DNA of 64,000 nt, taken from contig NZ_OY729424.1 of the NCBI RefSeq assembly GCF_963422335.1, positions 3,348,001-3,412,000 on the forward strand, written 5' to 3'. Under the pieces are notes generated by a model, which worked only from the letters and a program-made list of their open reading frames with translations, did not search any database and was not told the DNA's origin. The position numbers were made by a program, and so were the translations under genes. Source of the DNA: an uncultured Roseateles sp. Lineage in GTDB: Bacteria; Pseudomonadota; Gammaproteobacteria; Burkholderiales; Burkholderiaceae_C. Positions within the stretch are counted from its first letter, which is position 1; the number at the start of each line of letters is the position of its first letter. Shown here one piece after another: positions 10,533-18,701 of this stretch.

Positions 10533-11642
10533 TCACACCGGCAGCGCCGGCCCTTCCGATGCTGCGCTGACGATTGCCCCGCAGCCGCGTGTTTCATACA
10601 GGTCTACGCGGTCCAGTTGCGGCAGCTGGGCGCGGGCCTTCTCCAGAATCCAGGCGGCAATGCTGGCGGTGTCGCCATCGCTCATGTCGGCGATCTCGTA
10701 CAGCGGCCGGTGGTCTATGGCCTTGAAGATGGGGTCGAACAGCGTCTTCACATCGCCGAAATCCACCGTCCAGCCCATCACCGTGTCCAGCGGCGCGCTC
10801 AGGTGCAGGCGCAGGGTGTAGGTGTGGCCGTGGATGCTGCGCAGGGCGCTGCCGTCGGGGGCGCGCTTGAGCTGAATCGCGCTGTCCAGCGTCAGCTCCT
10901 TCCAGATGCGGTAGTTCTCGCCATCGAAATTGGCGCCGCAGGAGCCGGTCTCGTAGACGGTGATCCAGGACAGCTCGGGCAGTTGCGGCTTCAGCCGCTG
11001 CCACAGCCAGCTGGAGATCACCTCGCTGGTCGGGTTGTCCAGGCCCTCGATATCGTTCAGGCACTGGTAGTTCAGCTGGTGGTGCAGCGGCGCCCAGACC
11101 TCGTCCAGATGGTCGTAGTCGATGCTCAGGTCGCGCGTGCCCAGGTCCTGATTGGCATGGACGATGACCTCGAAGCCATGGCCATGCATGCGCCCGCATT
11201 TGTGGCCCAGCGGCACCTGAGGCAGGCGGTGGGCGGCCTGGAAGCGGTAGCGGCGCCAGACGTGGGCCATGCCGGCGGCGTCCAGGTCAACACCCGAATG
11301 CGCGGTGCTCTGGATGCCGATCTGGGCGATGCCGGGCACGTTCAGCCGTTCGCTTAATTGTTCCAACACCCAGCGCGCGATGTTCTCGTCGGTCGGCTGG
11401 GCGATGGTGTTGTTCAGCAGCTGGTAGTCCAGCGGGGCCAGGCATTCTTCAAGCCGGGTGCGCAGGGCCTCGACCTCGCCGCCGGGGAAGGGCGCCCAGC
11501 CTGCTGGCAGATCGGCGCGCACGGTGGCCAGATAGCTGTGGCCATGCAGGCCGCGCGAGCGGTGGCCGACCGGCAGCAGGGTGACCTGTGCGGCCGATTC
11601 AAAGCCGCTGGCGGCGGAAAAAAGGGTGTGGGGCGTCGTCAT
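10533..11642 (-). CDS. queD: 6-carboxytetrahydropterin synthase-like protein with three T-fold domains
   Basis: 369 residues, about three times the length of a QueD monomer (about 120). Three PTPS/QueD-like repeats are visible. Domain 1 (about 1-125) has GLHGHSYLATVRA. Domain 2 (about 128-245) has FQAAHRLPQVPLGHKCGRMHGH. Domain 3 (about 246-360) has SALRSIHGHTYTLRLHL. Only domain 2 retains the full set of Zn histidines plus the catalytic Cys. Domains 1 and 3 keep HGH but lack the Cys. It would supply CPH4 to QueE, whose gene follows with overlap. It diverges from the nitrilase gene. Confidence 0.88.
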   Translation of the reverse strand: MTTPHTLFSAASGFESAAQVTLLPVGHRSRGLHGHSYLATVRADLPAGWAPFPGGEVEALRTRLEECLAPLDYQLLNNTIAQPTDENIARWVLEQLSERLNVPGIAQIGIQSTAHSGVDLDAAGMAHVWRRYRFQAAHRLPQVPLGHKCGRMHGHGFEVIVHANQDLGTRDLSIDYDHLDEVWAPLHHQLNYQCLNDIEGLDNPTSEVISSWLWQRLKPQLPELSWITVYETGSCGANFDGENYRIWKELTLDSAIQLKRAPDGSALRSIHGHTYTLRLHLSAPLDTVMGWTVDFGDVKTLFDPIFKAIDHRPLYEIADMSDGDTASIAAWILEKARAQLPQLDRVDLYETRGCGAIVSAASEGPALPV

Positions 11643-11813
11643 GCAAATACCGGTAGCGGGGAGCGGCGGGCCTTGGAGGGGCCGCGCTCAAGGCAGTATT
11701 TTCGCTGTTTCGGCGCGAAGCCGGGCCGGCGGGGCCATTTGCGCAGGATTCTGCAAGTGCCGGGCGGACGAAGGCGCTACAAACAGCGATCACTTTTGCT
11801 CAGGGAGATGGCG

Positions 11814-12764
11814 ATGACTGCAAGCGTTTTGACGGTGGGCCTGGCCCAGATTGCGCCGATCTGGCTGGACCGGACGGCGACCTTGGCCAAGATGGTGGAT
11901 TGGGTGGCCCGCGCCGGCCGCGAGGGCTGCCAGCTGGTGGCCTTCGGCGAGGCCCTGCTGCCCGGCTACCCCTTCTGGGTCGAGCTGACCGATGGCGCCC
12001 GCTTCGAGTCGGCGCTGCAAAAACGTTTCTACGCCCACTATGCCGAGCAGGCGGTGCGCATCGAGCGCGGCGACCTGGCGCCGCTGTGCGCCGCTGCCCG
12101 GGCGGCGAAGTGCTGGGTGTTGCTGGGCGTTATGGAGCAGCCGGCCGCGCGCGGCCACAGTGTCTATTGTTCGATGGTCTGGATCGATCCGCAGGGCGAG
12201 GTACGCAATGTGCACCGCAAGCTGATGCCCACCTTCGAGGAGCGCCTGGTCTGGGCCACCGGCGATGGCGCGGGCCTGCGCACCTTCGATGTCGGCTCCT
12301 TCCGCGCCGGCGGCCTGAACTGCTGGGAGAACTGGATGCCGCTGCCGCGCGCCGCGCTGCAAGCGCAAGGTGAAGACCTGCATGTGGCGCTGTGGCCCGG
12401 CAATGTGCGCAACACCATCGACCTGACCCGCCACATCGCCCGCGAGGGCCGCAGCTATTCGCTGGCCGTCAGCGGCCTGATGCGGCGCAGTGATGTGCCC
12501 GACCACATCCCCGAGGCGGCCCTGCTGCGCGAGGTACTGCCCGAGACCTCGGCCAATGGCGGCTCCTGCATCGCCGGGCCGGACGGGCAGTGGCTGGTCG
12601 AACCGGTGGCGGACGCGGAGACCTTGATCGTCGCCCAGCTGGACCTGGCCCGGGTGCGCGAGGAACGCCAGAACTTCGACCCCAGCGGCCACTACGCTCG
12701 GCCCGATGTCTTGCGGCTGGAGATCGACCGCCGCCGCCAGCAGGTGCTGCTGGAACGTGACTGA
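11814..12764 (+). CDS. Nitrilase-superfamily carbon-nitrogen hydrolase
   Basis: 316 residues from ATG 11814, with GGGAG 6 nt upstream; ATG 11808 is an alternative. The catalytic triad is visible: Glu in AFGEALLPGYPFWV, Lys in VHRKLMPTFEER, Cys in GLNCWENWMP. The GEALLPGYPFW and CWENWMP signatures resemble true nitrilases and aliphatic cyanide-type hydrolases more than amidases or Nit2. Cytoplasmic, probably oligomeric. Substrate (nitrile or amide) unknown. The PhyH-type oxygenase gene follows after 43 bp. Confidence 0.85.
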   Translation: MTASVLTVGLAQIAPIWLDRTATLAKMVDWVARAGREGCQLVAFGEALLPGYPFWVELTDGARFESALQKRFYAHYAEQAVRIERGDLAPLCAAARAAKCWVLLGVMEQPAARGHSVYCSMVWIDPQGEVRNVHRKLMPTFEERLVWATGDGAGLRTFDVGSFRAGGLNCWENWMPLPRAALQAQGEDLHVALWPGNVRNTIDLTRHIAREGRSYSLAVSGLMRRSDVPDHIPEAALLREVLPETSANGGSCIAGPDGQWLVEPVADAETLIVAQLDLARVREERQNFDPSGHYARPDVLRLEIDRRRQQVLLERD

Positions 12765-12807
12765 GCGCGACTAAACTGGCCGTTCGCATCAGGACGGAGA
12801 AATCGGC

Positions 12808-13653
12808 ATGCTCAGCGCGGCGCAACAACAGCAGTTCCGGCAGGAGGGCTACCTGGTCCTGCCCGGCTTCAAGTCGGCCCAGGACGTGGCCGCGTTGCGC
12901 GAGAGGGCCCAGGCCCTGGTCGAGGCCTTCGACCCGGGCGAGCAGAAAAGCATCTTCACCACCGACGAGACCAAGCGCCAGGACGACAGCTACTTCCTGG
13001 GCTCCGGCGACAAGATGCGCTGCTTCTTCGAGGAGCGTGCCTTTGACGCCCAGGGGCGCCTCGGCCAGGCCAAGGCCTTGTCGATCAACAAGATCGGCCA
13101 CGCTCTGCACGATCTGGATCCAGTCTTCGATGCCTTCTCCCATGGCCCGGAGCTGGCCGCGATGGCCCGCGACCTGGGCCTGGAGCAGCCGCAGATCTGG
13201 CAGTCGATGTATATCTTCAAGCAGCCCGGCATCGGCGGCGAGGTGCGCTGGCACCAGGACGCGACCTATTTCGACACGGATCCGATGAGCGTGACGACCT
13301 TCTGGTTCGCGCTGGAAGACGCCACCCGAGACAACGGCTGCCTGTGGGTCGAGCCGGGCGGCCAGCAAGGGGCGCGCGGCGTGCTGCGCGAGCTGTTCGT
13401 GCGCGATGGCGACCGGACCGAGCTGCTGAAGCTGGATGCCACGCCCTGGCCGGACGACAGCCTGGCCGTGCCGGTGGAGGTCAAGGCCGGCACCCTGGTG
13501 TGTTTCCACGGCCTGCTGCCCCACTACAGCGCGCCCAATCTGTCGCCGGTCTCGCGACATGCCTACACCCTGCATGTGACCGATGCCCGCACCCGCTATT
13601 CGCCGCGCAACTGGCTGCAGCGGGACGGAGCGCTGCCGCTGCGCGGTTTCTGA
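12808..13653 (+). CDS. Phytanoyl-CoA dioxygenase family protein
   Basis: 281 residues. The Fe(II) site is seen as WHQDATYF (HxD) and a distal His in FHGLLPHYSAPN or SRHAYTLHVTD, with Arg in that last segment available for 2-oxoglutarate. LGSGDKMRCFFEERAFD and INKIGHALHDLDPVF are typical of PhyH relatives in which the substrate is a lipid or small metabolite. Good SD (GGACGGAG). Probably in one transcript with the nitrilase gene; a joint pathway is only inferred. Confidence 0.85.
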   Translation: MLSAAQQQQFRQEGYLVLPGFKSAQDVAALRERAQALVEAFDPGEQKSIFTTDETKRQDDSYFLGSGDKMRCFFEERAFDAQGRLGQAKALSINKIGHALHDLDPVFDAFSHGPELAAMARDLGLEQPQIWQSMYIFKQPGIGGEVRWHQDATYFDTDPMSVTTFWFALEDATRDNGCLWVEPGGQQGARGVLRELFVRDGDRTELLKLDATPWPDDSLAVPVEVKAGTLVCFHGLLPHYSAPNLSPVSRHAYTLHVTDARTRYSPRNWLQRDGALPLRGF

Positions 13654-13671
13654 CCATGGCGTGAGCTTGCG

Positions 13672-13757
13672 GGGCCAGGTCTCCACGGGTCTTGTGGTGG
13701 TTTTGACTGCGGGTTTTCACCCCAAATTCTTTCGGGATCAGGTGCCGGGCCAGGTCT
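13672..13757 (+). repeat. Two direct copies of GGGCCAGGTCT upstream of the RAYT gene
   Basis: GGGCCAGGTCT occurs at 13672-13682 and 13747-13757 (75-bp period). The second copy extends as GGTGCCGGGCCAGGTCTTG at 13741-13759. A related inverted copy (reverse complement GGTGCCAGGTTTTG) lies after the gene at 14679-14692. This arrangement recalls the REP-like repeats that flank RAYT genes. Confidence 0.5.
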
Positions 13758-13785
13758 TGTCTTTTTTTCATTTTGAGCCTAGATT
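13757..13785 (+). promoter_or_regulatory. Candidate sigma70 promoter giving a nearly leaderless RAYT mRNA
   Basis: TTGTCT at 13757-13762, a 17-nt spacer and TAGATT at 13780-13785. The start codon is at 13792, 7 nt after the -10 element, so transcription would begin at or next to the ATG. No Shine-Dalgarno is present. The -35 box lies inside the repeat. Confidence 0.45.
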
Positions 13786-13791
13786 GCAGTC

Positions 13792-14673
13792 ATGGCACGC
13801 CCTCTACGCATCGAATTCCCCGGCGCGGTGTATCACGTGACCTCCCGCGGTCATGCTGATGCCGCGATCTTCTTGGACGACGCGGACCGGCAGTCCTTGC
13901 TGGCGGTCATCGAGCAGGGCATGGCGCGCTTTGACGCCCAGGTGCTGGCCTACAGCCTGCTGGGCGAGCACTACCAATTGCTGCTCTACACAGCCCAGGG
14001 CAATCTGTCGCGGCTGATGCGGCATATCAACGGCGTCTACACCCAGGCCTTCAACCGGCGCCACGGCAAGAACGGTCCGGTGTTCCAGGGCCGCTTCAAG
14101 GGCGTGCTGGTGGACCGTGATCAGCATCTGCTCTCGGCCTGCCAGTATGTCGAATCTGCGCCTTTGCGCGCGGGTGTGAGCAAAGGCATTGATGGCTGGC
14201 CCTGGTCCAGCTATCCGGCCCACAGCCTGGCAACGGCCACACCGGCCTGGCTGGAGACCCAGGGGCTTTTGAGCTATGTGCTGGGCCGCGAGGCGCGTAC
14301 GCCGGGTGATCAGCGCAAGGCGGCGCAGAAATATGCGGCGGCGCTGACCTCGTCCGATGGCGATGCCTTCTGGAATTCGACCCTCAGGCACCAGATCTAT
14401 CTGGGTGACGAGGCCTTTGTGGCGCGCATGCAGGCCATGGCCGGCGGTGGCAAGAGCCGATCGGTGGCCAAGAATAGTAAGGCGAAGAACGGCAAGGTCG
14501 GCGTGGCGCAGTGGATCAAGGACAGCGACAGCCGCGAGCAGGGCCTGCTGCGGGCCTATACCGAGGGCGGCCTGAGCATGACGGCGATGGCCGATGGCCT
14601 GGGCCTGTCGGTATCGCGGGTCAGCCGGTTGATCGCGCGGGCCGAGGCGCAACGCGGCGGTGCCTCCCGATAA
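13792..14673 (+). CDS. REP-associated tyrosine transposase-like (RAYT/Y1) protein with a C-terminal HTH
   Basis: 293 residues. The start ARPLRIEFPGAVYHVTSRG is the signature of Y1 transposases of the IS200/REP-associated group. The core includes GKNGPVFQGRFKGVLVDRD and a candidate catalytic Tyr at 119 (ACQYVE). The metal-binding motif, normally H-x-H, reads H60-Y61-Q62 (GEHYQLLL). The C-terminal 60 residues carry a helix-turn-helix (LSMTAMADGLGLSVSRVSRLIARAE). It is a single gene without IS ends, flanked by related repeats, so a domesticated RAYT is more likely than a mobile IS. Confidence 0.85.
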   Translation: MARPLRIEFPGAVYHVTSRGHADAAIFLDDADRQSLLAVIEQGMARFDAQVLAYSLLGEHYQLLLYTAQGNLSRLMRHINGVYTQAFNRRHGKNGPVFQGRFKGVLVDRDQHLLSACQYVESAPLRAGVSKGIDGWPWSSYPAHSLATATPAWLETQGLLSYVLGREARTPGDQRKAAQKYAAALTSSDGDAFWNSTLRHQIYLGDEAFVARMQAMAGGGKSRSVAKNSKAKNGKVGVAQWIKDSDSREQGLLRAYTEGGLSMTAMADGLGLSVSRVSRLIARAEAQRGGASR

Positions 14674-14678
14674 GCAGG

Positions 14679-14692
14679 CAAAACCTGGCACC
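14679..14692. repeat. Inverted relative of the upstream RAYT repeat
   Basis: CAAAACCTGGCACC here is the reverse complement of GGTGCCAGGTTTTG. It corresponds to the upstream copy at 13741-13759 with 5 nt missing and one substitution. The gene is therefore bracketed by inverted relatives of one short element. Confidence 0.4.
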
Positions 14693-14695
14693 ATG

Positions 14696-14721
14696 AAAAA
14701 AGCCTCCCACGGGAGGCTTTC
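14696..14721. terminator. Bidirectional intrinsic terminator
   Basis: Stem AAAGCCTCCC (14699-14708) / GGGAGGCTTT (14711-14720), with an A-run on the left and a short T-run on the right. It lies between the convergent RAYT and parvulin genes and can serve both strands. Confidence 0.8.
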
Positions 14722-14753
14722 TCATTGGCCCTGGTCAGGGCCAGTGTGCGAAT

Positions 14754-15557
14754 TCAGCGTGAGAACTTGTAGTCCGTCTTGGCCTTGTCCTTCAGCTCGT
14801 CGCGGAACTTGGCCAGCTTTTGCTGGGCCATGCGCTGCTGGATCTGGGGCTTGACTTCGTCAAAGCCGGGGAACTGCGCTTCACGCGTGTCTTCCAGGCG
14901 GATGACGTGGTAACCGAACTGGGTCTTGACCGGGGTGTCGGTCATCTGGCCCTTGGTCAGCTGCGTCAGTGCGGCGCTGAACTCGGGCACATAGCTGTTG
15001 GCATTGGCCCAATCCAGGTCACCGCCGTTTTCGGCCGAACCGGTGTCCTTGGAGGCCTTCTTGGCCAGGTCTTCGAACTTGGCGCCGGCCTTGATCTGGG
15101 CGATCAGGGTCTTGGCTTCGTCTTCCTTCTCGACCAGGATGTGGCGGGCGCGGTATTCGCTGCCGCTGGCCTGGACCTTGACCTTGTCGTACTCGGCCTT
15201 GGCTTCGGCGTCGGTGACCGGGTTCTTCTTGTTGAAGTCCTCGAACAGCTCGCGAATCAGCAGGCTTTGGCGGGCCAGTTCCATCTGGGCCTTGTAGTCG
15301 GCGCTGGCGGGAATGCCGCGCTTCTCGGCTTCCTGCATGAAGATCTCGCGCAGCACGACTTCGTCGCGCACTTGCGCTTCCATTTCAGGGGTGCGCTGCT
15401 GCTGGCCGCTGCGGGTGACTTGCTGAATCAGCGTGTCCGCACGCGACTTCGGCACGGCCTTGCCGTTCACGGTCGCAATGTTCTGCGCGCTGGCCGAGAT
15501 GGGCAGCAGGGCAGCGGACGCGGCCGCCAGCAGGGCGGTCAGGACGATCTTCTTCAT
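14754..15557 (-). CDS. Periplasmic parvulin-type peptidyl-prolyl isomerase
   Basis: 267 residues from ATG 15557, which starts a clear signal peptide (MKKIVLTALLAAASAALLPISASAQ). A SurA/PpiC-like N-terminal helical region (NGKAVPKSRADTLIQQV) precedes a rotamase domain at about 130-225 (RARHILVEKEDEAKTLIAQIKAGAKFEDLAKKASKD; GGDLDW; FGYHVIRLED). It folds exported or outer-membrane proteins. It is the last gene before a shared terminator, downstream of bolA-yciB on the same strand. Confidence 0.9.
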   Translation of the reverse strand: MKKIVLTALLAAASAALLPISASAQNIATVNGKAVPKSRADTLIQQVTRSGQQQRTPEMEAQVRDEVVLREIFMQEAEKRGIPASADYKAQMELARQSLLIRELFEDFNKKNPVTDAEAKAEYDKVKVQASGSEYRARHILVEKEDEAKTLIAQIKAGAKFEDLAKKASKDTGSAENGGDLDWANANSYVPEFSAALTQLTKGQMTDTPVKTQFGYHVIRLEDTREAQFPGFDEVKPQIQQRMAQQKLAKFRDELKDKAKTDYKFSR

Positions 15558-15663
15558 GGGGGTGTGGCCTTTCAACAGACTCGACCGGCAGCGCCTGCCG
15601 GGATTTTCGATACCGCGCAGGGCGGCTGTGGGCAAATCGACGGTTTGGGAAGACTTGAAAACA

Positions 15664-15939
15664 TCAGCACTCTTGAGGCGTGCGGGCGTCGATGACGAGC
15701 GCATGTATGCCTTGGTGCATCAATTCACGGAGGGCATCATATACGAGGCGATGACGGGCCACGCGTGACAGTCCCGTGAAACGCTCGCTGACCAGGCGCA
15801 CCGTGTAATGGCCGCCTTCGCGGGCGCCGGCATGGCCGGCATGGAGGTGGCTGTCGTCCTGCACTTCCAGGCCCTGCTCGCCGAAAGCCAGCGCCAGTCG
15901 CTCGCGAATGGCATCAACGCCGGCGTGGGTGCTGCTCAT
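15664..15939 (-). CDS. BolA family protein
   Basis: 91 residues. The BolA/IbaG fold is recognised from IRERLALAFGEQGLEVQDDSHLHAGH, GGHYTVRLVSERFTGLSRVARHRLVYDAL and LVIDARTP. His residues (HLHAGHAG) and a conserved His in ARHRLVY are the Fe-S/glutaredoxin contact region in the family. Probable role: Fe-S trafficking with monothiol glutaredoxins and morphology or stress response. The ATG at 15939 overlaps the yciB stop by 4 nt (ATGA), so the two are coupled. Confidence 0.9.
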   Translation of the reverse strand: MSSTHAGVDAIRERLALAFGEQGLEVQDDSHLHAGHAGAREGGHYTVRLVSERFTGLSRVARHRLVYDALRELMHQGIHALVIDARTPQEC

Positions 15940-16592
15940 GGCGTGGCGTCCTTGGCCGCGGCCTCTTCCGGCGGCGACTCTTCCTTCAAATGGGGGCTGA
16001 GGTAGAGGCCCTGGGCGATGGTGAACAACAGGATCAGCCCGGTCGTGCCAAAGGCCTTGAAGCTGGCCCAGGTGGAGGTGCTGAAGTTGTAGGCGACCAG
16101 CAGGTTGAGCACACCCATGAAGGCGAAAAAGCCTATCCAGGCCCAGTTCAGCCGCTGCCAGATGGCATCGGGCAGGGGCAGTTCCTTGCCCATCATGGCC
16201 TGTATCAGATTCTTGCCGAAGAAGCGGGCGCTGATCCAGAAGCTCAGGGCCATGGCCCAGTACAGGCCGCTGGGTTTCCACTTGATGAAGGTCTCGTTGT
16301 GGAACCAGACGGTGGCGCCGCCCAGCACGACGACGAGCACCAGGCTGATCCACAGCATGGTGTCCACCTTGCGGCGCATGGCCTTGAGCACGATCACCTG
16401 GGCCAGGGTGGCGGCAATCACCACCAGGGTGGCCAGCAGCACCGGCGCCTCGCTGGCGCCGACGCTGCCACCCTGCACCAGAAAGCCGAAATGCTGGGTG
16501 GCAAAGGCCGCCGCCGCATCCGCCGAGCCTTCGGCGAACTTGAAGGTGGCAAAAAACAGTATCAGCGGCAGGAAGTCGAGCAGGATTTTCAT
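15936..16592 (-). CDS. yciB: Inner-membrane septation protein A (YciB/IspZ family)
   Basis: 218 residues from ATG 16592. It has five or six membrane segments and the family start MKILLDFLPLILFFATFK. WKPSGLYWAMALSFWISARFFGKNLIQAMMGKELPLP and LNWAWIGFFAFMGVLNLLVAYNFST are diagnostic YciB blocks. The family affects cell-envelope integrity and division. Translationally coupled to bolA. The cytoplasmic C-terminus ends EESPPEEAAAKDATP. Confidence 0.9.
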   Translation of the reverse strand: MKILLDFLPLILFFATFKFAEGSADAAAAFATQHFGFLVQGGSVGASEAPVLLATLVVIAATLAQVIVLKAMRRKVDTMLWISLVLVVVLGGATVWFHNETFIKWKPSGLYWAMALSFWISARFFGKNLIQAMMGKELPLPDAIWQRLNWAWIGFFAFMGVLNLLVAYNFSTSTWASFKAFGTTGLILLFTIAQGLYLSPHLKEESPPEEAAAKDATP

Positions 16593-16615
16593 GGACGGGG
16601 GCGGGCAGGGAGCAG

Positions 16616-16637
16616 CGCCATCTGATGGCAGATGGCG
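16616..16637. other. Intergenic hairpin between msrB and yciB
   Basis: Perfect 9-bp stem CGCCATCTG / CAGATGGCG around an ATGG loop. No T-run follows on either strand, so it is not a standard intrinsic terminator. It could stabilise or process the selO-msrB mRNA 3' end. Confidence 0.5.
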
Positions 16638-16674
16638 TATTTGGTTCAATCGCGCCAGCCCGGGCGCTGGTGTA

Positions 16675-17085
16675 TCAATCCTTGGGCGCGAAGTCTATCG
16701 CAGCCGAGTTGATGCAGAAACGCTCACCCGTGGGGTCCGGCCCGTCAGGAAAGACATGGCCCAGGTGCGAGCCGCAGTTGTTGCATCGCACCTCGACCCG
16801 CACCATGCCGTGGGCCCTGTCGATCACGCGTTCGACCACGGCACTGTTCACCGGCGCCCAGTAGCTGGGCCAGCCGCAGCCGGCATCGAATTTGGTGTCA
16901 GCCTCGAACAGCGGGGTGCCGCAGCCCACGCAGTTGTAGTGGCCGGCCTCGAAATGATCCCAGTACTTGCCGGTGAAGGCCCGCTCGGTGGCGGCGTGGC
17001 GCGCCACCTGGTACTGCATGGGGTCGAGCTCGGCACGCCATTGCTCGTCGGTCTTCTTGACCGGGTACTTGCTGTCGTCGCTCAT
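16675..17085 (-). CDS. msrB: Peptide methionine-(R)-S-oxide reductase
   Basis: 136 residues, full length for MsrB. Zn site: two CxxC pairs (NCVGC and RCNNC). Catalytic Cys in RFCINSAAIDF. FDAGCGWPSYWAPV and SHLGHVFPDGP are conserved MsrB blocks. No signal peptide, so cytoplasmic repair of methionine-R-sulfoxide. The start codon overlaps the selO stop (ATGA), indicating a two-gene oxidative-stress unit. Confidence 0.96.
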   Translation of the reverse strand: MSDDSKYPVKKTDEQWRAELDPMQYQVARHAATERAFTGKYWDHFEAGHYNCVGCGTPLFEADTKFDAGCGWPSYWAPVNSAVVERVIDRAHGMVRVEVRCNNCGSHLGHVFPDGPDPTGERFCINSAAIDFAPKD

Positions 17086-18596
17086 GATGAACAGGAGACC
17101 TCCAGATGTTGGGCCCAGTCGGGCGGGAAGGCTGCATAGTCAGCCACTGCAGGTTCGTCGTACGGCGAAGCCAGAACTTTCAGCAGGCGCTCGACTTCGC
17201 TGAAATCGCCCTCGCGGGCCTGGCGTATGGCCTGCTCGGCCAGGTGGTTACGCAAGACCACGGCCGGATTGGTGGCCAGCATTCGCGCATGGCGCTCGGC
17301 GGGCACCGAGCCCTCCTGCGCCAGCCGATCCTGGTAGCGCAGTGCCCAGTCGTCGAAGGTCTCGCGATCGAGGAACAGGTCGCGCACGGCATGGCGGCTG
17401 GCCTCATCGGTGGCATCGAAGCGGGACAGGCGGCGGAAGGTGATGGTGAAATCGGCACGGGCGGTGGCCATCAGGCGCAGCAGATCATCCACCAGCACGC
17501 GGTCGGCATCCTGCTCGGTGGCCAGCCCGAGCTTGGCGCGCATGCGGCGCATCAGCGCCTCGGGGAACACCGTCTTGTAGGGCTCCAGCGCGGCGATGGC
17601 CGCCTCACTGTCGTCATTCAGCAGCGGGAGCAGGGCTTGAGCCAAGGCATGCAGATTCCAGAACGCGACATTGGGCTGGCGGGCATAGGCGTAGCGGCCC
17701 TGATGGTCGGAGTGGTTGCAGACGTGGCCGGGGTCGAAGGCATCAAGAAAGCCGAAGGGCCCGTAGTCCAGGGTCAGCCCCAGCATCGACATATTGTCGG
17801 TATTCATCACGCCGTGGCAGAAGCCCACCGCCTGCCAGTCGGCCATCAGCTCGGCGGTCTGGCGGGCGACCTTTTCCAGCAGGGCGAGAACGGGATTGGC
17901 GGCGTCCAGGCACTCCGGCGCGTGGTGCTGCAGCATGAAGTCGGCCAGCTCGCGCAGTGCGGCGTGCTGGTCGCCATTGGCGGTATGGGCGAAATGCTCG
18001 AAGTGGCCGAAGCGCAGAAAGCTGGGCGCGACGCGGGTGACGATGGCTGCCGTCTCCATCTCCTCGCGGCGCACGCCTAGGGGCGAGCCGGTGATGCACA
18101 GCGCACGCGTGGTCGGTATGCCCAGGGCATGCATCGCCTCGGAGCAGAGGAATTCGCGTATCGACGAGCGCAGCACGGCGCGGCCGTCGCCCATGCGGGA
18201 GTAGGGCGTCAGGCCGGCGCCCTTGAGCTGCACATCCCACAGGCCCTGGGGCGTCATAGTCTCACCGAGGCTCAGCGCCCGGCCATCACCCAGCTGGCCG
18301 GCCCAGACGCCGAACTGGTGGCCGCTGTAGACACTGGCCAGCGGCCGCATGCCGGGCCACAGCGCATTGCCGCTGAAGACCTCCAGCGCGCCGGGCTGCT
18401 GCCACCAGTCTGCGGCCCAGCCTAGCGTCTGAGCGCAGGCTTCGCTGCGCGCCACCCAGTGGGGGGCGGGTGCGGGGCTGGGCGGCAGCTCGGTGTAGAA
18501 GCGGTTGCCGAGCGCGGCAATGCGTTGCGACCAGGCGGGAGGCGGGGGAACTTCGGGCGCTGTTTCGGGTCGCGTCAGACCGGTGTCGGCAAGCAT
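17082..18596 (-). CDS. selO: Protein adenylyltransferase SelO (YdiU)
   Basis: 504 residues from ATG 18596. The pseudokinase-fold AMPylase is recognised by YSGHQFGVWAGQLGDGRALSLGE, LKGAGLTPYSRMGDGRAVLRSSIREFL and the metal-binding NTDNMSMLGLTLDYGPFGFLD. The C-terminus reads VSCSS; the Cys third from the end occupies the position of the selenocysteine in eukaryotic SelO, as I recall it. SelO AMPylates redox and metabolic proteins under oxidative stress. Coupled to msrB. Diverges from the acyl-CoA ligase gene. Confidence 0.95.
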   Translation of the reverse strand: MLADTGLTRPETAPEVPPPPAWSQRIAALGNRFYTELPPSPAPAPHWVARSEACAQTLGWAADWWQQPGALEVFSGNALWPGMRPLASVYSGHQFGVWAGQLGDGRALSLGETMTPQGLWDVQLKGAGLTPYSRMGDGRAVLRSSIREFLCSEAMHALGIPTTRALCITGSPLGVRREEMETAAIVTRVAPSFLRFGHFEHFAHTANGDQHAALRELADFMLQHHAPECLDAANPVLALLEKVARQTAELMADWQAVGFCHGVMNTDNMSMLGLTLDYGPFGFLDAFDPGHVCNHSDHQGRYAYARQPNVAFWNLHALAQALLPLLNDDSEAAIAALEPYKTVFPEALMRRMRAKLGLATEQDADRVLVDDLLRLMATARADFTITFRRLSRFDATDEASRHAVRDLFLDRETFDDWALRYQDRLAQEGSVPAERHARMLATNPAVVLRNHLAEQAIRQAREGDFSEVERLLKVLASPYDEPAVADYAAFPPDWAQHLEVSCSS

Positions 18597-18701
18597 CGCG
18601 GCAGTGTAACGAGGGTGACTTTGCCCCTCGATATGCGGGGGTAAACTGATCTGGACAGCGGCTTTGGCCGTACTTGAATCAACAGCAACAGGAGACAAAC
18701 G

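Noticed and set aside
13792..14673. Complete insertion sequence
   Set aside because: No second gene, no defined IS ends or target duplication; fits a solitary RAYT better.
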